Positions 37,100 to 46,885 of a stretch of 64,000 nt of DNA are shown here, in pieces. Below the pieces are notes generated by a model that ran no database searches, was not told the origin of the DNA, and was given only the letters and a program-made list of their open reading frames with translations. Location: positions 2,944,001-3,008,000 of the forward strand of contig NZ_CP045200.1 in NCBI RefSeq assembly GCF_018636735.1, given 5' to 3'. The number at the start of each line of letters is the position of its first letter. Positions within the stretch are counted from its first letter, which is position 1. A program made the position numbers and the translations under genes. This stretch comes from Erythrobacter sp. 3-20A1M (lineage in GTDB: Bacteria > Pseudomonadota > Alphaproteobacteria > Sphingomonadales > Sphingomonadaceae).

Positions 37100-37581
37100 A
37101 GCCCGCATTCGCTGGCGCGATCGCGGCGGGTCTCGCCTCCGTGGCGGCGCTGGTCACACTCCATCCGGTCGCTGCGATCGTATCGGCCGTGGCGGCTCTA
37201 TTCCTGTCGAGATTGGCGATCCTGCTACGCCGCGCCGGCGATCCTGCCAGTCTGGCGGGTAAGCGCCGGAATCCCCTTGTCGTACTGGAAGTGCTGCCGA
37301 ATATAGTCGCGACGCTGGCACTGGGCGCAGGATTTATCCAGGACTCGCGGATGGCCATCGCCGCCTTTCTCGCTCTCGTTCCGGTCCTGGTGTGGAATCT
37401 TGCAGCCTTTTCCAATCTTGGACAGCTTCGATTTTTCCATGATCGGGAATGGCTCTGGCTGATAGTGGTGTTGCCGGGCTTGTTCGATCGCTGGTTGATA
37501 GGGGCGAGCGTTGCCAGCTTGGTTGCGTTCGTCGCACTCGCAAGGGCGCTCGGCGTTACGTCGTATATAACACGAGATTAA
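37075..37581 (+). CDS. Multi-span membrane protein (separate gene or 3' half of a frameshifted fusion)
   Basis: 168 residues from TTG at 37075. Four to five membrane spans are visible (AGAIAAGLASVAALV, AAIVSAVAALFLSRLAILL, PNIVATLALGAGFI, MAIAAFLALVPVLVWNL, then a C-terminal pair). A conserved-looking soluble loop is LGQLRFFHDREW. No family was assigned, and the CDP-alcohol phosphotransferase signature D-x2-D-G-x2-A-R is absent. It overlaps the previous gene by 25 bases in a different frame. The TTG start could be real, or the two frames could form one protein interrupted by a missing base just before the upstream TGA at 37097. Confidence 0.5.
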   Translation: MAGSAGTLKPAFAGAIAAGLASVAALVTLHPVAAIVSAVAALFLSRLAILLRRAGDPASLAGKRRNPLVVLEVLPNIVATLALGAGFIQDSRMAIAAFLALVPVLVWNLAAFSNLGQLRFFHDREWLWLIVVLPGLFDRWLIGASVASLVAFVALARALGVTSYITRD

Positions 37582-37604
37582 CCACACGGCGGTATGGCCT
37601 TTGC

Positions 37605-38513
37605 ATGTTCGAAAGCTACGCGCCCATGGACGATTCCAACTCTTTGGCTAGCAATCAGCAGGAGGCGCTGCGCGATGCACTGCGTGAGGAAAGGCGTGCG
37701 TCGGAATGGGCGGCGCAGGCGCTCCCACGCCTGATCGCCGGGGGCGATCAGCTGCTGGGCCAGGATATCGTCGCCCGGGTCGAGGGGATGGTGGCATCGC
37801 TGGCCGATCAATTGGCAAATGCGCTGCGGACCGAAGATCGGCAGGAGTTTGCCGCGCAAATCCGGGGCGAACTCGCCTTCGATACCGAACTGGTTGCCTT
37901 CCTTCATGCACTGGCGATGGAATTTCGGGCCACCGCACGGCTGAGTCGCGATGCCGGGCTGGACAGGGTGGCACCACCGGAACTGCGGGCGCTGAGCAGC
38001 GGCAATTCTCCAACGCCGTCCCGTCTGGCAAGTTCGGCGATCGGCGCGCAGGCGCGCTACCTAGGCGACATGATAGCGATGAGGCTGCCGCTGCCGGAAC
38101 TGCCCGCCGAGATGTTCGATCGCCTCGTATCCAGGTTGGACGTTTGCGATGCCGCAGGCCCGCTACGCGCAGGCTATGAAGAGGGCGAGACGCGACTGAC
38201 GCTGTTGTCCCGCCTCGCGACCTCCGGACCTGCTTTCGACCGTCCTGCCATGGATTGCCGCCGAAGCGGACTGGCCCTGTTCCTCACCAGGCTCGCCGAT
38301 GGGAGCGGATTGGACCGAACCTCGATCTCCTTGGCCTTGGGGTCGCCCAGCTTCACCCGCCTTGCGCTGGCCATGCGGGCGAGCGGCATGGATATTGCCG
38401 ATATCGGCTGCCAATGCGCGCTCCTTGCGCCCTACGCATCGCTTCCCGCAGCGCTGGAAGATGTCGAACCCGAGGAAGCAAAGACGATTATCGCGGGTGT
38501 CGACCACCGATGA
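37605..38513 (+). CDS. Hypothetical soluble helical protein
   Basis: 302 residues from the ATG at 37605 (a second ATG at 37626 could be used). It is soluble and largely helical, with a short linker SSGNSPTPSRLAS near 130. Repeated leucine-rich helices (LTLLSRLATSGPAFDRPAM, RTSISLALGSPSFTRLALAM) vaguely resemble the C-terminal helical repeats of DUF2336 proteins, but I do not assign a family. Its stop overlaps the kinase-like gene by four bases (38510-38513), so the two are translationally coupled and likely to function together. Confidence 0.55.
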   Translation: MFESYAPMDDSNSLASNQQEALRDALREERRASEWAAQALPRLIAGGDQLLGQDIVARVEGMVASLADQLANALRTEDRQEFAAQIRGELAFDTELVAFLHALAMEFRATARLSRDAGLDRVAPPELRALSSGNSPTPSRLASSAIGAQARYLGDMIAMRLPLPELPAEMFDRLVSRLDVCDAAGPLRAGYEEGETRLTLLSRLATSGPAFDRPAMDCRRSGLALFLTRLADGSGLDRTSISLALGSPSFTRLALAMRASGMDIADIGCQCALLAPYASLPAALEDVEPEEAKTIIAGVDHR

Positions 38514-39889
38514 CGGGGCCTCCCTCTTTCGTCGCGGCCGCAGCGGTGACCGATGGCGACGATCGCCTGGTCTGCGCCGAAGAGCCGCTCGCCAGCCTGC
38601 AAAGGCGATGCGGCGGGGAATTGCCCGGTGCGATCGCTCTGCCCGAATTGCGCGAAGCGATCGCCAAGGCGCGCGAAATGAAGCTGCGGTCGGCCCGCCA
38701 TATCCGCATCTTCGATGGCGAAGAGGAAATAGTAGCCTGGGTGGAGATCGGTCCGCGCGACGATGACGAGCCGGGATGCGCCGTGACCGTCTCGAGCTGG
38801 CAGAAGAGAGGGGAGGATATCCGCGACGCCGGTGCCTCGTCCAATCGCAGGGATCTCGTCGACGAGGCGTTGGCGGAATTCCGTGCGCGGCTCGACAGCG
38901 AACAGAAAATTCTCTGGGTACAAACCGACGCGCCCGACCTCTCCCCCGTGGTTGAGCGCATGCGAGAGGGTCCGGGGCGCGTCTGGACGGACTTCGTGGA
39001 ACTGCCCGGCAGTCCCCAGGTTCAGCCGCTTCATTGGCGGTTGCTGGACCGGACGACCGCGCGGATCGAAGACAGTCCGCGCAGCTGGACGGTGCGCCTG
39101 CTCCCGCTGGGCGCGCCGATCGCGGGATCGGACGGCTTCGAACTCCTGCTGGTTGCCGATCGGGCATGGGTAGAGCGGCAGGAACGGCGAATGGACAGGC
39201 GATCGATCGACGAGCGGGCGATAGCGCGCGACCTTGCGCCGGTGCTCCGACAGCCGATTTCCCGCATCATCGCCAATGCGGAGACCATCCGGTCCCGTCT
39301 GGCGGGGCCGCTACGCGACGAGTACGCCGATTATGCGACGGATATAGCGGCGGCGGGACAGCACCTGCTTTCGCTGGTCGACGATCTCGCGGATCTGGAG
39401 GTGGTCGAATCCGCAGATTTCGAAACCGCGCCCGACCGTATCGAACTATCGGACGTGGTGCGCCGCGCGGCGGGTATTCTAGGCGCTCGTGCGCAGGAGC
39501 GGGCGATCTTTCTGCGGGTGCCGCCAGCCGAGAAGAGCCAGTATGCCGTCGGTGAATTTCGCCGGGTGCTTCAGGTACTCCTGAACGTAGTCGGCAACGC
39601 GATCAAATACTCCCCCGAGGGGGCAACGGTCGATATCGGGCTCGGTGCGAAGGGCGATACCGCCTACGTCGCCGTTCGCGACAGCGGACCGGGTCTGGAT
39701 GCCGACCAGCAGGCGCGCGTTTTCCGAAAGTTCGAACGTCTTGGCCGCAGCGGAGACGGCGGCTCAGGGCTGGGCTTGTACATCTCGCGCAAGCTTGCGC
39801 AGGCGATGGGCGGTACCCTGCAAGTGGCAAGCGAGCCCGGGAAAGGCGCGATCTTCACACTGACGTTGACCGCCGCCCCGCCAGAGTAA
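38510..39889 (+). CDS. Sensor-histidine-kinase-like protein with Pro in place of the H-box histidine
   Basis: 459 residues, no membrane spans. The N-terminal half (about 1-230) appears sensory, possibly PAS-like. The dimerisation helix reads IARDLAPVLRQPISRIIANA, where SHELRTPL would be expected, so the phosphoacceptor His is Pro244. The ATPase is complete: N box NVVGNAIKYSPEG, G1 DSGPGLDADQQ, F box FRKFERLG, G2 GGSGLGLYISRKLA. It could bind ATP and dimerise without autophosphorylation, acting as a pseudokinase, or it could phosphorylate in another way. Translation is coupled to the upstream unknown gene. No response regulator lies nearby. Confidence 0.75.
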   Translation: MTGPPSFVAAAAVTDGDDRLVCAEEPLASLQRRCGGELPGAIALPELREAIAKAREMKLRSARHIRIFDGEEEIVAWVEIGPRDDDEPGCAVTVSSWQKRGEDIRDAGASSNRRDLVDEALAEFRARLDSEQKILWVQTDAPDLSPVVERMREGPGRVWTDFVELPGSPQVQPLHWRLLDRTTARIEDSPRSWTVRLLPLGAPIAGSDGFELLLVADRAWVERQERRMDRRSIDERAIARDLAPVLRQPISRIIANAETIRSRLAGPLRDEYADYATDIAAAGQHLLSLVDDLADLEVVESADFETAPDRIELSDVVRRAAGILGARAQERAIFLRVPPAEKSQYAVGEFRRVLQVLLNVVGNAIKYSPEGATVDIGLGAKGDTAYVAVRDSGPGLDADQQARVFRKFERLGRSGDGGSGLGLYISRKLAQAMGGTLQVASEPGKGAIFTLTLTAAPPE

Positions 39890-39916
39890 CCGACAGGGGC
39901 GGCGGCAAGTGCTCGA

Positions 39917-41212
39917 TCAGTCGCCGCTGCGCTGATCCACCGGCACGTATTTACGCTGCGTCGGACCGGTATAGAGCTGACGGGGGCGACCGATGACCTG
40001 GCCTGGATCGGAGATCATTTCGTTCCACTGTGCGACCCAGCCAACGGTACGGGCGAGGGCGAACAGCGCCGTGAACATGGTGGTCGGGAAACCGATCGCC
40101 GACAAGATGATCCCGGAATAGAAGTCCACGTTCGGGAACAGCTTCTTTTCGCGGAAATAGTCGTCGTTCAGCGCGATTTCCTCGAGCTGCAATGCGGTTT
40201 CGAAAACCGGATCGTCGACCTTCAGCGCGTCGAAAACCTCGCGGACGGTCTTCTGCATCACCGTCGCGCGCGGATCGTAGTTCTTGTAGACCCGGTGGCC
40301 GAAGCCCATCAAGCGGAACGGATCGTTCTTGTCCTTGGCCCGCTCGATATAATGCGGGATTTTGTCGGGCGTGCCGATCTCGTGCAGCATATTGAGCGCT
40401 GCCTCGTTCGCACCGCCATGCGCCGGACCCCACAGGCAGGCGATCCCCGCGGCGATACAGGCGAACGGATTGGCTCCCGAAGAGCCCGCGAGCCGGACGG
40501 TAGAGGTCGAGGCGTTCTGTTCATGGTCGGCGTGGAGGATGAATATCCGGTCCATCGCCTTTTCCACCGCCGGGTGCAGCTCGTATTCCTCCGCCGGCAC
40601 GCCGAAGGTCATGCGCATGAAATTGCCGGTATAGGACAAATCGTTCTGGGGCTGCATGAACGGCTGCCCGATCGAATACTTGTATGCCCAGGCAGCGATC
40701 GTCGGCATCTTCGCGATCAGGCGATGCGAGCTTATCTTGCGATGCTCCGGGTCGGAGATATCGGTGCTGTCGTGATAGAACGCCGACAGCGCACCCACCA
40801 CGCCGCACATGATCGCCATCGGGTGCGCATCGCGCCGGAAACCCTGATAGAACTGGCGCAGCTGATCGTGCAGCATCGTATGGCGCGTGATGGTGTAGGT
40901 GAAATCGTCCAGCTCGTCCTGCACCGGCAGCTCGCCATTCAGCAGGAGATATGCCGTTTCCATGAAGCTGGATTCTTCGGCCAGTTCGCCGATCGGATAG
41001 CCGCGATGAAGAAGCACACCCTCTTCACCATCGATGAAGGTCAGCGCGCTCTCGCACGCCGCGGTGGACTTGTAGCCCGGGTCGAAGGTGAAACAGCCGG
41101 TGGAGCCATACAACTTGCGGATATCGACCACGTCGGGGCCGCAAGACCCCTTCAGAACGGGAAAGTCATGATTTTCGCCTGCCAGTTCCAGTGTTGCGGT
41201 CTTGTCCGCCAT
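39917..41212 (-). CDS. gltA: Citrate synthase
   Basis: Type II (hexameric, NADH-responsive class in many bacteria) citrate synthase of 431 residues, condensing acetyl-CoA with oxaloacetate at the entry of the TCA cycle. Catalytic residues are visible: His in [19 protein letters not shown], His in [14 protein letters not shown] and Asp in [12 protein letters not shown]. The N-terminal beta-rich part ([19 protein letters not shown]) is typical of the type II form. It is convergent with the kinase-like gene and 21 bases downstream of gltX on the same strand. Confidence 0.97.
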   Translation of the reverse strand: MADKTATLELAGENHDFPVLKGSCGPDVVDIRKLYGSTGCFTFDPGYKSTAACESALTFIDGEEGVLLHRGYPIGELAEESSFMETAYLLLNGELPVQDELDDFTYTITRHTMLHDQLRQFYQGFRRDAHPMAIMCGVVGALSAFYHDSTDISDPEHRKISSHRLIAKMPTIAAWAYKYSIGQPFMQPQNDLSYTGNFMRMTFGVPAEEYELHPAVEKAMDRIFILHADHEQNASTSTVRLAGSSGANPFACIAAGIACLWGPAHGGANEAALNMLHEIGTPDKIPHYIERAKDKNDPFRLMGFGHRVYKNYDPRATVMQKTVREVFDALKVDDPVFETALQLEEIALNDDYFREKKLFPNVDFYSGIILSAIGFPTTMFTALFALARTVGWVAQWNEMISDPGQVIGRPRQLYTGPTQRKYVPVDQRSGD

Positions 41213-41233
41213 ATTGGGCCTCCTTAGTCTGGT

Positions 41234-42670
41234 TTATTCGCTCAACGCTCGGGCCTGTGCGTCGATCCGGGCAAGGGATTCTTCCTTGCCGAGCAGAACG
41301 AGCACATCGAAAATTCCGGGCGAAACGGTCGTGCCGGTGAGAGCGGCGCGCATGGGTTGCGCCAACTTGCCCAGGCCGATTTCCAGCCGTTCAGCAAGCG
41401 ATTTGGTCGTGGCCTCCAGCGCCTCGGATGTCCAGTCGTTTTCCGCTGCCAGGGCCTGCGACACCTCGCTCAGGCGGGCGCGCGCTTCGGCGTCGAGCAA
41501 CCCTTCCGCCTTCTCGGTCATTTCGAGCGGTCGGGAGGTGAAAAGGAACGCGGCCGAGGCGGCCAGTTCGTTCACGTCCTTCGCTCGCGGTTTGAGGAAA
41601 GGCATCGCCTGCCGAAGCAGCTCCGCATCGGCTTCCGTTCCGATCCGTTTGGCCACCAGTTTCGCGAGGCGGGCATCGTCCGCCTCGCGGATATAGTGCC
41701 CGTTGAGGTTCTGGAGTTTCTTGAGATCGAAGCGGGAGGGGCTCCGGCCAACGCCCTCGAGCGTGAACAGCTCGATCGCTTCCTGCCGCGTGATCTCCTC
41801 GCGATCGCCGTGGCCCCAACCGAGCCGCAGGAGGTAGTTGAACAAAGCTTCGGGCAGCACGCCCAGCTCGTCGCGGTACGCCTCGACCCCGACGGCCCCG
41901 TGCCGCTTCGACAGCTTGGCACCGTCGCTGCCATGGATCAGGGGTACATGCGCATAGACCGGCTCGCGCCAGTCCTCTCCCATCTCCTGCATGGCGCGGA
42001 TGATCGGCAGCTGGCGGAACGCGTTGTTCAGGTGATCGTCGCCGCGGATGATGTGCGTGCAGCCCATATCGGCGTCGTCGACGACCACGGCCAGCATATA
42101 GGTCGGCGTGCCGTCGCCGCGCAGGATGATGTAGTCGTCGATCTCGCTGTTGGCGACGCGGACCGTGCCCTGCACCGCGTCCTCGATCACCGTCTCTCCG
42201 TCGACCGGCGTCTTGATGCGGATGGTGTAGGGCATGCCGTCTTGCTCGGGGCCCGGCTCACGGTCCCGCCAGCGCCCGTCATAGCGCAAGGGCTGCTTGT
42301 TGGCGCGCTGCTCGGCGCGCATCGCCTCCAGCTCCTCGGGCGTCGCGAAGCATTTATAGGCGTGCCCTGCAGCGAGAAGCTGGTTCGCCACCTGCGCATG
42401 GCGCTCGGCGCGCTCCGACTGAAACACCGGCGCTTCGTCGTAATCGAGCCCGAGCCACTCCAGCCCGTCGAGGATCTTCTCGATCGCGTCCGGGGTGGAT
42501 CGGGCGCGGTCGGTATCCTCGATCCGCAACAACGCCTTGCCGCCATGATGGCGGGCGAACAGCCAGTTGAACAGCGCGGTACGGGCACCGCCCAGATGCA
42601 GATAGCCGGTCGGTGAGGGGGCGAACCGCGTCACCACCGGGCTCGCTGAGGCGCTGCTGTCGCTTGCCAT
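41234..42670 (-). CDS. gltX: Glutamyl-tRNA synthetase
   Basis: Class I aminoacyl-tRNA synthetase, 478 residues, charging tRNA-Glu (two tRNA-Glu genes are also in this window). The HIGH motif is FAPSPTGYLHLGGARTALFN and the KMSKS motif is GAKLSKRHGAVGVEAY. A Zn-type insertion is not obvious, as usual for bacterial forms. The start at 42670 lies 28 bases from the divergent comEC start chosen here. Confidence 0.96.
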   Translation of the reverse strand: MASDSSASASPVVTRFAPSPTGYLHLGGARTALFNWLFARHHGGKALLRIEDTDRARSTPDAIEKILDGLEWLGLDYDEAPVFQSERAERHAQVANQLLAAGHAYKCFATPEELEAMRAEQRANKQPLRYDGRWRDREPGPEQDGMPYTIRIKTPVDGETVIEDAVQGTVRVANSEIDDYIILRGDGTPTYMLAVVVDDADMGCTHIIRGDDHLNNAFRQLPIIRAMQEMGEDWREPVYAHVPLIHGSDGAKLSKRHGAVGVEAYRDELGVLPEALFNYLLRLGWGHGDREEITRQEAIELFTLEGVGRSPSRFDLKKLQNLNGHYIREADDARLAKLVAKRIGTEADAELLRQAMPFLKPRAKDVNELAASAAFLFTSRPLEMTEKAEGLLDAEARARLSEVSQALAAENDWTSEALEATTKSLAERLEIGLGKLAQPMRAALTGTTVSPGIFDVLVLLGKEESLARIDAQARALSE

Positions 42671-42698
42671 GGGGCGAGCCTTCCTTTCAAATCACGTA

Positions 42699-44885
42699 AT
42701 GGCCAGCAGCAACGTACCGAATGTGCCGATGGGGGCGGGCCCCGGCCCGGGGGATGCTGCAGCGCAGCACGTGCCTTGGCATTCGCGCGTGCACTTGTCC
42801 AGCATCGCCACGAGACTCGATTCGGCCCTGGGCAATGCTGGTTTCGATCGTGCACCGTGGCTGGCCGTCGTTCTGGCCGGTGGGATCGCGAGCTGGTTTG
42901 CGCTTCACAGCCGGTGGGAATGGGGCGCGGCCATTGCAGCGGCTCTGCTGCTGGCGCTGTGGGGGTGGGCGATTTCGCGTAACGAAACGCGCGAGTATCT
43001 CGGACGGGCGGTAATGATCGCCGCGCTGGTCTTTGCATTCGGTATCGGCCTGGTCTGGGCGCGTTCCGCGACGGTGGGCGCCGAGCCTCTCGCCTACCCG
43101 CGGGTGGTGACCTTACAGGGCAGGGTGCTGGAACGTGAAGACCAGCCTGCCCGCGATCGAAGCCGTCTTACCCTGGCATATCGCGACGCTCAGGACGGTC
43201 ACGCTCGCAAGGTCCGGGTGAACGTGCCGCTGCTCGCCGACAATGCGCCGCCGGACGAGGGAGATATCGTTCGCCTTCGCTCGCGCCTCATGCCGCCTGC
43301 CCCACCGCTCGTGCCCGGAGCCTACGATTTCGCGCGAACGGCCTGGTTCGAAGGGCTTGCTGCGACGGGCTCGGCGATAGGGGAGATCGAGACCTTATCG
43401 GTGGGCCAAATCGAGGCCGATCCGTTCAGCCGCGCGCAGCGGCATCTTTCGCAGCATGTGAGGGGGCAGTTGGGCGGATCGGAAGGAGCGATCGCAGCGG
43501 CCTTCGCGAGCGGTGATCGCGGAGCGATCGCCGAGCGGGACGAGAGCGCCATGCGCGATGCCGGGTTGACGCACCTGCTCTCGATCAGCGGTCTGCATGT
43601 GAGCGCGGTGATAGCTGCTGCCTATTTCCTCGCATTGCGCATCTTGGCCTTGTGGCCGTGGCTCGTCTTGCGCGTGCGTCTCCCTGTGATGGCTGCCGCC
43701 GTGGGTGCCTTGGCCGGGATCGGTTACACCCTGCTGACCGGGGCCGAGGTGCCCACGGTGCGCAGCTGCGTCGGAGCAGTGCTGGTACTACTGGCGCTGG
43801 CGCTGGGGCGCGAACCGCTGAGCCTGCGCATGGTCGCGGTCGCCGCGAGTGTGGTCATGTTGGCATGGCCGGAGGCGCTGGTCGGGCCGAGTTTCCAGAT
43901 GAGCTTCTCGGCCGTCATCGCGATCGTGGGGCTTCACAATGCAGGGCCGGTCCGGCGCTTCCTCGCACCGCGCGACGAGGGCATGGCGAGGCGGTTCCTG
44001 CGGCACCTCGCCATGCTGCTGCTGACGGGTTTCGTCATCGAGATCGCGCTGATGCCGATCGTGCTGTTCCATTTCCATCGGGCCGGACTTTACGGGGCGT
44101 TCGCCAATGTTCTCGCCATACCGCTGACCACTTTCGTCAGCATGCCCTTGATCGCGCTCGCGCTCGCGCTGGACATCGTGGGCCTGGGCGGGCCGGCGTG
44201 GTGGCTAGCGGGCTGGTCGCTCGACCTGCTGCTGGCGATCGCGCATTTTGCCGCTTCGCAGCCGGGTGCGGTCAAGCTTGCCCCGCAAATGAGCGGTCTC
44301 ACGATCGCGCTGTTCGTGCTGGGCGGCTTGTGGCTCGCCTTGTGGAGCGGTCGCGGCAGATTGCTTGGCCTCCTGCCCGTGACCCTGGCGCTCGGTCTTC
44401 TTGTGATGACGCCTGCGCCCGATATCCTGATCGGGCGGGATGGCCGCAATGTGGGCATCGCGGACGAGGAGGGCAGGCTCGTCATGCTGCGCGAGGGGCG
44501 CTCCGGCTATGCGCGGGACACGATTGTGGAACTCGGCGGCAGGGGAGCGGAGACGGTCGGCATCGACCATTCGGCCCTGGCGCGATGCAGCCGCGATTTC
44601 TGCACCGTCGAGCTCGACCGAGGGGACCGGCACTGGAGCATCCTCATGGCGCGCAGTCGCGATCTGGTGTCCGAAAGAGCGCTGGCCGCCGCATGCGAGA
44701 GAGCCGATATCGTCGTGGCCGACCGCTACCTGCCCTATACCTGCCGCCCCCGCTGGTTACTGGCCGATCAGCGCTTTCTCAGCCGTAGCGGGGGTCTGGC
44801 GCTCTATCTCGACGACCGCCGCGTGGCTACGGTGGCCGACGGGCAGGGCGAACATGGCTGGTGGCGCGCGCCGCGAGACAACTGA
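42699..44885 (+). CDS. comEC: ComEC/Rec2 family DNA-uptake channel protein
   Basis: Polytopic inner-membrane protein, 728 residues, of the family forming the DNA translocation channel in natural transformation. N-terminal DUF4131-type soluble region (about 95-240) is followed by the Competence domain with THLLSISGLHVSAVIAAAYF and ALVGPSFQMSFSAVIAIVG. The C-terminal part lacks the metallo-beta-lactamase HxHxDH motif found in full-length ComEC of Gram-positives. The ATG at 42699 is preferred over 42669, which overlaps the start codon of gltX on the other strand. The stop is 44 bases from the convergent lexA. Confidence 0.88.
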   Translation: MASSNVPNVPMGAGPGPGDAAAQHVPWHSRVHLSSIATRLDSALGNAGFDRAPWLAVVLAGGIASWFALHSRWEWGAAIAAALLLALWGWAISRNETREYLGRAVMIAALVFAFGIGLVWARSATVGAEPLAYPRVVTLQGRVLEREDQPARDRSRLTLAYRDAQDGHARKVRVNVPLLADNAPPDEGDIVRLRSRLMPPAPPLVPGAYDFARTAWFEGLAATGSAIGEIETLSVGQIEADPFSRAQRHLSQHVRGQLGGSEGAIAAAFASGDRGAIAERDESAMRDAGLTHLLSISGLHVSAVIAAAYFLALRILALWPWLVLRVRLPVMAAAVGALAGIGYTLLTGAEVPTVRSCVGAVLVLLALALGREPLSLRMVAVAASVVMLAWPEALVGPSFQMSFSAVIAIVGLHNAGPVRRFLAPRDEGMARRFLRHLAMLLLTGFVIEIALMPIVLFHFHRAGLYGAFANVLAIPLTTFVSMPLIALALALDIVGLGGPAWWLAGWSLDLLLAIAHFAASQPGAVKLAPQMSGLTIALFVLGGLWLALWSGRGRLLGLLPVTLALGLLVMTPAPDILIGRDGRNVGIADEEGRLVMLREGRSGYARDTIVELGGRGAETVGIDHSALARCSRDFCTVELDRGDRHWSILMARSRDLVSERALAAACERADIVVADRYLPYTCRPRWLLADQRFLSRSGGLALYLDDRRVATVADGQGEHGWWRAPRDN

Positions 44886-44928
44886 TCCCGAGCGCGTACC
44901 GCGTAGACGCACGCTCGACCGGAAACCC

Positions 44929-45615
44929 TCAGTGATAGCGCCGCAGGAGCCCCGCGAGCCGACCCTGGACCTGCACCTGAGCCGAATCGTAGACCTGCGA
45001 TTGATATGCGGAATTCGCGGGATCGAGACGAATGCGACCGCTGTCCTTGTGGAGATACTTCAGCGTCGCTTCCTCGTTGTCGACCAGTGCAACCACGATC
45101 TCTCCATCGCGGGCCGTGTCGGTCCGGCGGATCAACGCGTAATCCCCGTCGAAAATACCCGCCTCGATCATCGAATCGCCCGATACCTCAAGCGCGTAGT
45201 GATCGCCGGGGCCGAGCAGCGCCGCCGGGACCGGCAGGCTCTGGTAATCTTCCAGTGCCTCGATCGGCGCACCTGCCGCGATGCGCCCGTGCAGCGGAAT
45301 CTCGATGACGTCGTTAGCAGGTTCGGGTGCCTTGGCGGAAGCGGCCTTCGCCGAAGTGACCACATCGTTCGCCGCCTGCGGGGTACCACCGCCCACGGCA
45401 TCCTCGGGCTGCTTGAGAATTTCCAGCGCCCGCGCGCGATTGGGCAGGCGGCGGATGAAGCCGCGCTCCTCCAAGGCGGAGATCAGGCGATGCACGCCCG
45501 ACTTGCTCTTGAGGTCAAGGGCTTCCTTCATCTCCTCGAACGACGGGGAAATCCCGGTCTTCTCCAGCCGCTGCTGGATGAAACGGATCAGCTCGTGCTG
45601 CTTGGCGGTGAGCAT
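44929..45615 (-). CDS. lexA: LexA repressor, SOS regulator
   Basis: 228-residue SOS repressor with autoprotease. N-terminal winged helix-turn-helix includes [20 protein letters not shown] and [18 protein letters not shown] flexible linker of about 40 residues (Ala/Pro-rich) separates it from the S24 protease domain. The self-cleavage Ala-Gly is in [13 protein letters not shown], the catalytic Ser in [18 protein letters not shown] and the Lys in [12 protein letters not shown]. The start at 45615 gives the usual [10 protein letters not shown]-terminus; an upstream ATG adds 9 residues. An SOS box 44 bases upstream indicates autoregulation. Confidence 0.97.
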   Translation of the reverse strand: MLTAKQHELIRFIQQRLEKTGISPSFEEMKEALDLKSKSGVHRLISALEERGFIRRLPNRARALEILKQPEDAVGGGTPQAANDVVTSAKAASAKAPEPANDVIEIPLHGRIAAGAPIEALEDYQSLPVPAALLGPGDHYALEVSGDSMIEAGIFDGDYALIRRTDTARDGEIVVALVDNEEATLKYLHKDSGRIRLDPANSAYQSQVYDSAQVQVQGRLAGLLRRYH

Positions 45616-45658
45616 GGACAGGCTCCTGCATCGTTGTTCCAATCATCCGCCTACCGGC

Positions 45659-45673
45659 GAACGAATGTGGAAC
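45659..45673 (-). promoter_or_regulatory. LexA-binding SOS box upstream of lexA
   Basis: On the minus strand the sequence GTTCCACATTCGTTC is a perfect match to the alphaproteobacterial SOS consensus GTTC-N7-GTTC. It lies 44 bases upstream of the lexA start codon, consistent with LexA repressing its own gene. Confidence 0.85.
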
Positions 45674-45697
45674 AATTAGGAAACAGATGGAGCGCCG

Positions 45698-46885
45698 TCA
45701 AGCAAAAGCGCCATTTCCGATCCAATAGGCGGGCACCACCGATCCGGCGCGCACACGTTCGCCGTCGATCGGGCGGTCGATCAGTGCGTCGGCGTCGGCC
45801 AGTGCCTCCAGCGCGCTGCTATCCTGTTGACCGAGCGGAAGAAGCGCCTCGCCATCCCATCGTGCCCGGAGGAACTCGCGCCGCGGGCCGCCACCGGCGA
45901 GTTCTTCCGCGAGGGGCAGCAATAGCGGCTTGGCAACCGGATGCGCCGCACCGGCCAGCTTGCGCAAGGCTGGCAACATGAAGTGGAGGCCGGTGACGAA
46001 GCTGGAGACGGGGTTGCCTGGCAGGCCGAGCACCAGCTGACGATCGCGCTGCGCCACCATCAGGGGCTTTCCCGGCTTCATAGCGACGCGCCAGAAGGCG
46101 ATCTGCGCCCCGGCTCGCTCCAGCGCGGGGCGCACCAGGTCGTGGTCGCCCACCGAGGCACCGCCCGAAACCACCAGCAGGTCGGCATCGGAATGGCTTT
46201 CGAAAGCTTCGACCAAAGCATCGATGCGGTCGGGGATCGGATCCTCGACCGCGACCGAGCAGGGAACGTGCGATGCCATGGCGCGCAGCATGGCGGCATT
46301 GCTGGCAGGTATCTGGTGCTCTGTGCATTGCGAGGGGTTGCGCGCCAGTTCGTCGCCGCCTTCGAGCAGCGCGATCCTCGGCTTCATTCCGACTTCCAGC
46401 GCCGCGTGACCGCCGGAGCGTGCGAGGGCGATCGCGGCGGCACCGATGCGCGACCCGGCGTGCAGCAGCGTGTCGCCTTCAGTGAAGTCGAACCCGCGCC
46501 GGCGGATATGGCGCGCATCGGGTCGGTCGTTGGCCGACAGGGCATCGCCGTCGCGGGTTGCGTCTTCCTGCAACAGCACGGCATTGGCACTGCGCGGCAT
46601 GATCGCGCCGGTCGATATTCGTATGGCCTGGTTCCCGGTTAGCGAGCCGTCGAACGGCGCGCCGCACCGGCTTTCGCCGACGATCCGCCATGGACCGTTT
46701 CCGGCGACGGCGTAGCCATCCATGGCAGATAGGTCCGCGGAAGGTTGAGTCCGGCGCGCGGCCAGCGGTTTCGCCAGATAGCGCCCCAGCGCGTCATCGA
46801 CGCCGAGCGTTTCCGTCCCGAGCGGCTTCACCAGCTCGAGCAGGCGGGACTGCGCTTCTTCCAATGGGATCGGCGGAGTGTTCAT
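45698..46885 (-). CDS. moeA: Molybdopterin molybdotransferase MoeA
   Basis: 395 residues. It inserts molybdate into adenylylated molybdopterin in Mo-cofactor synthesis. Conserved parts are SAMDGYAV near residue 53, [50 protein letters not shown] and [18 protein letters not shown]. It overlaps moaC by four bases (46882-46885). The longer frame to 47131 is the shadow of moaC and was not used. Confidence 0.95.
   Translation of the reverse strand: MNTPPIPLEEAQSRLLELVKPLGTETLGVDDALGRYLAKPLAARRTQPSADLSAMDGYAVAGNGPWRIVGESRCGAPFDGSLTGNQAIRISTGAIMPRSANAVLLQEDATRDGDALSANDRPDARHIRRRGFDFTEGDTLLHAGSRIGAAAIALARSGGHAALEVGMKPRIALLEGGDELARNPSQCTEHQIPASNAAMLRAMASHVPCSVAVEDPIPDRIDALVEAFESHSDADLLVVSGGASVGDHDLVRPALERAGAQIAFWRVAMKPGKPLMVAQRDRQLVLGLPGNPVSSFVTGLHFMLPALRKLAGAAHPVAKPLLLPLAEELAGGGPRREFLRARWDGEALLPLGQQDSSALEALADADALIDRPIDGERVRAGSVVPAYWIGNGAFA

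Noticed and set aside
37075-37581. CDP-alcohol phosphatidyltransferase assignment for the membrane protein
   Set aside because: The required D-x2-D-G-x2-A-R motif is not present in the frame.
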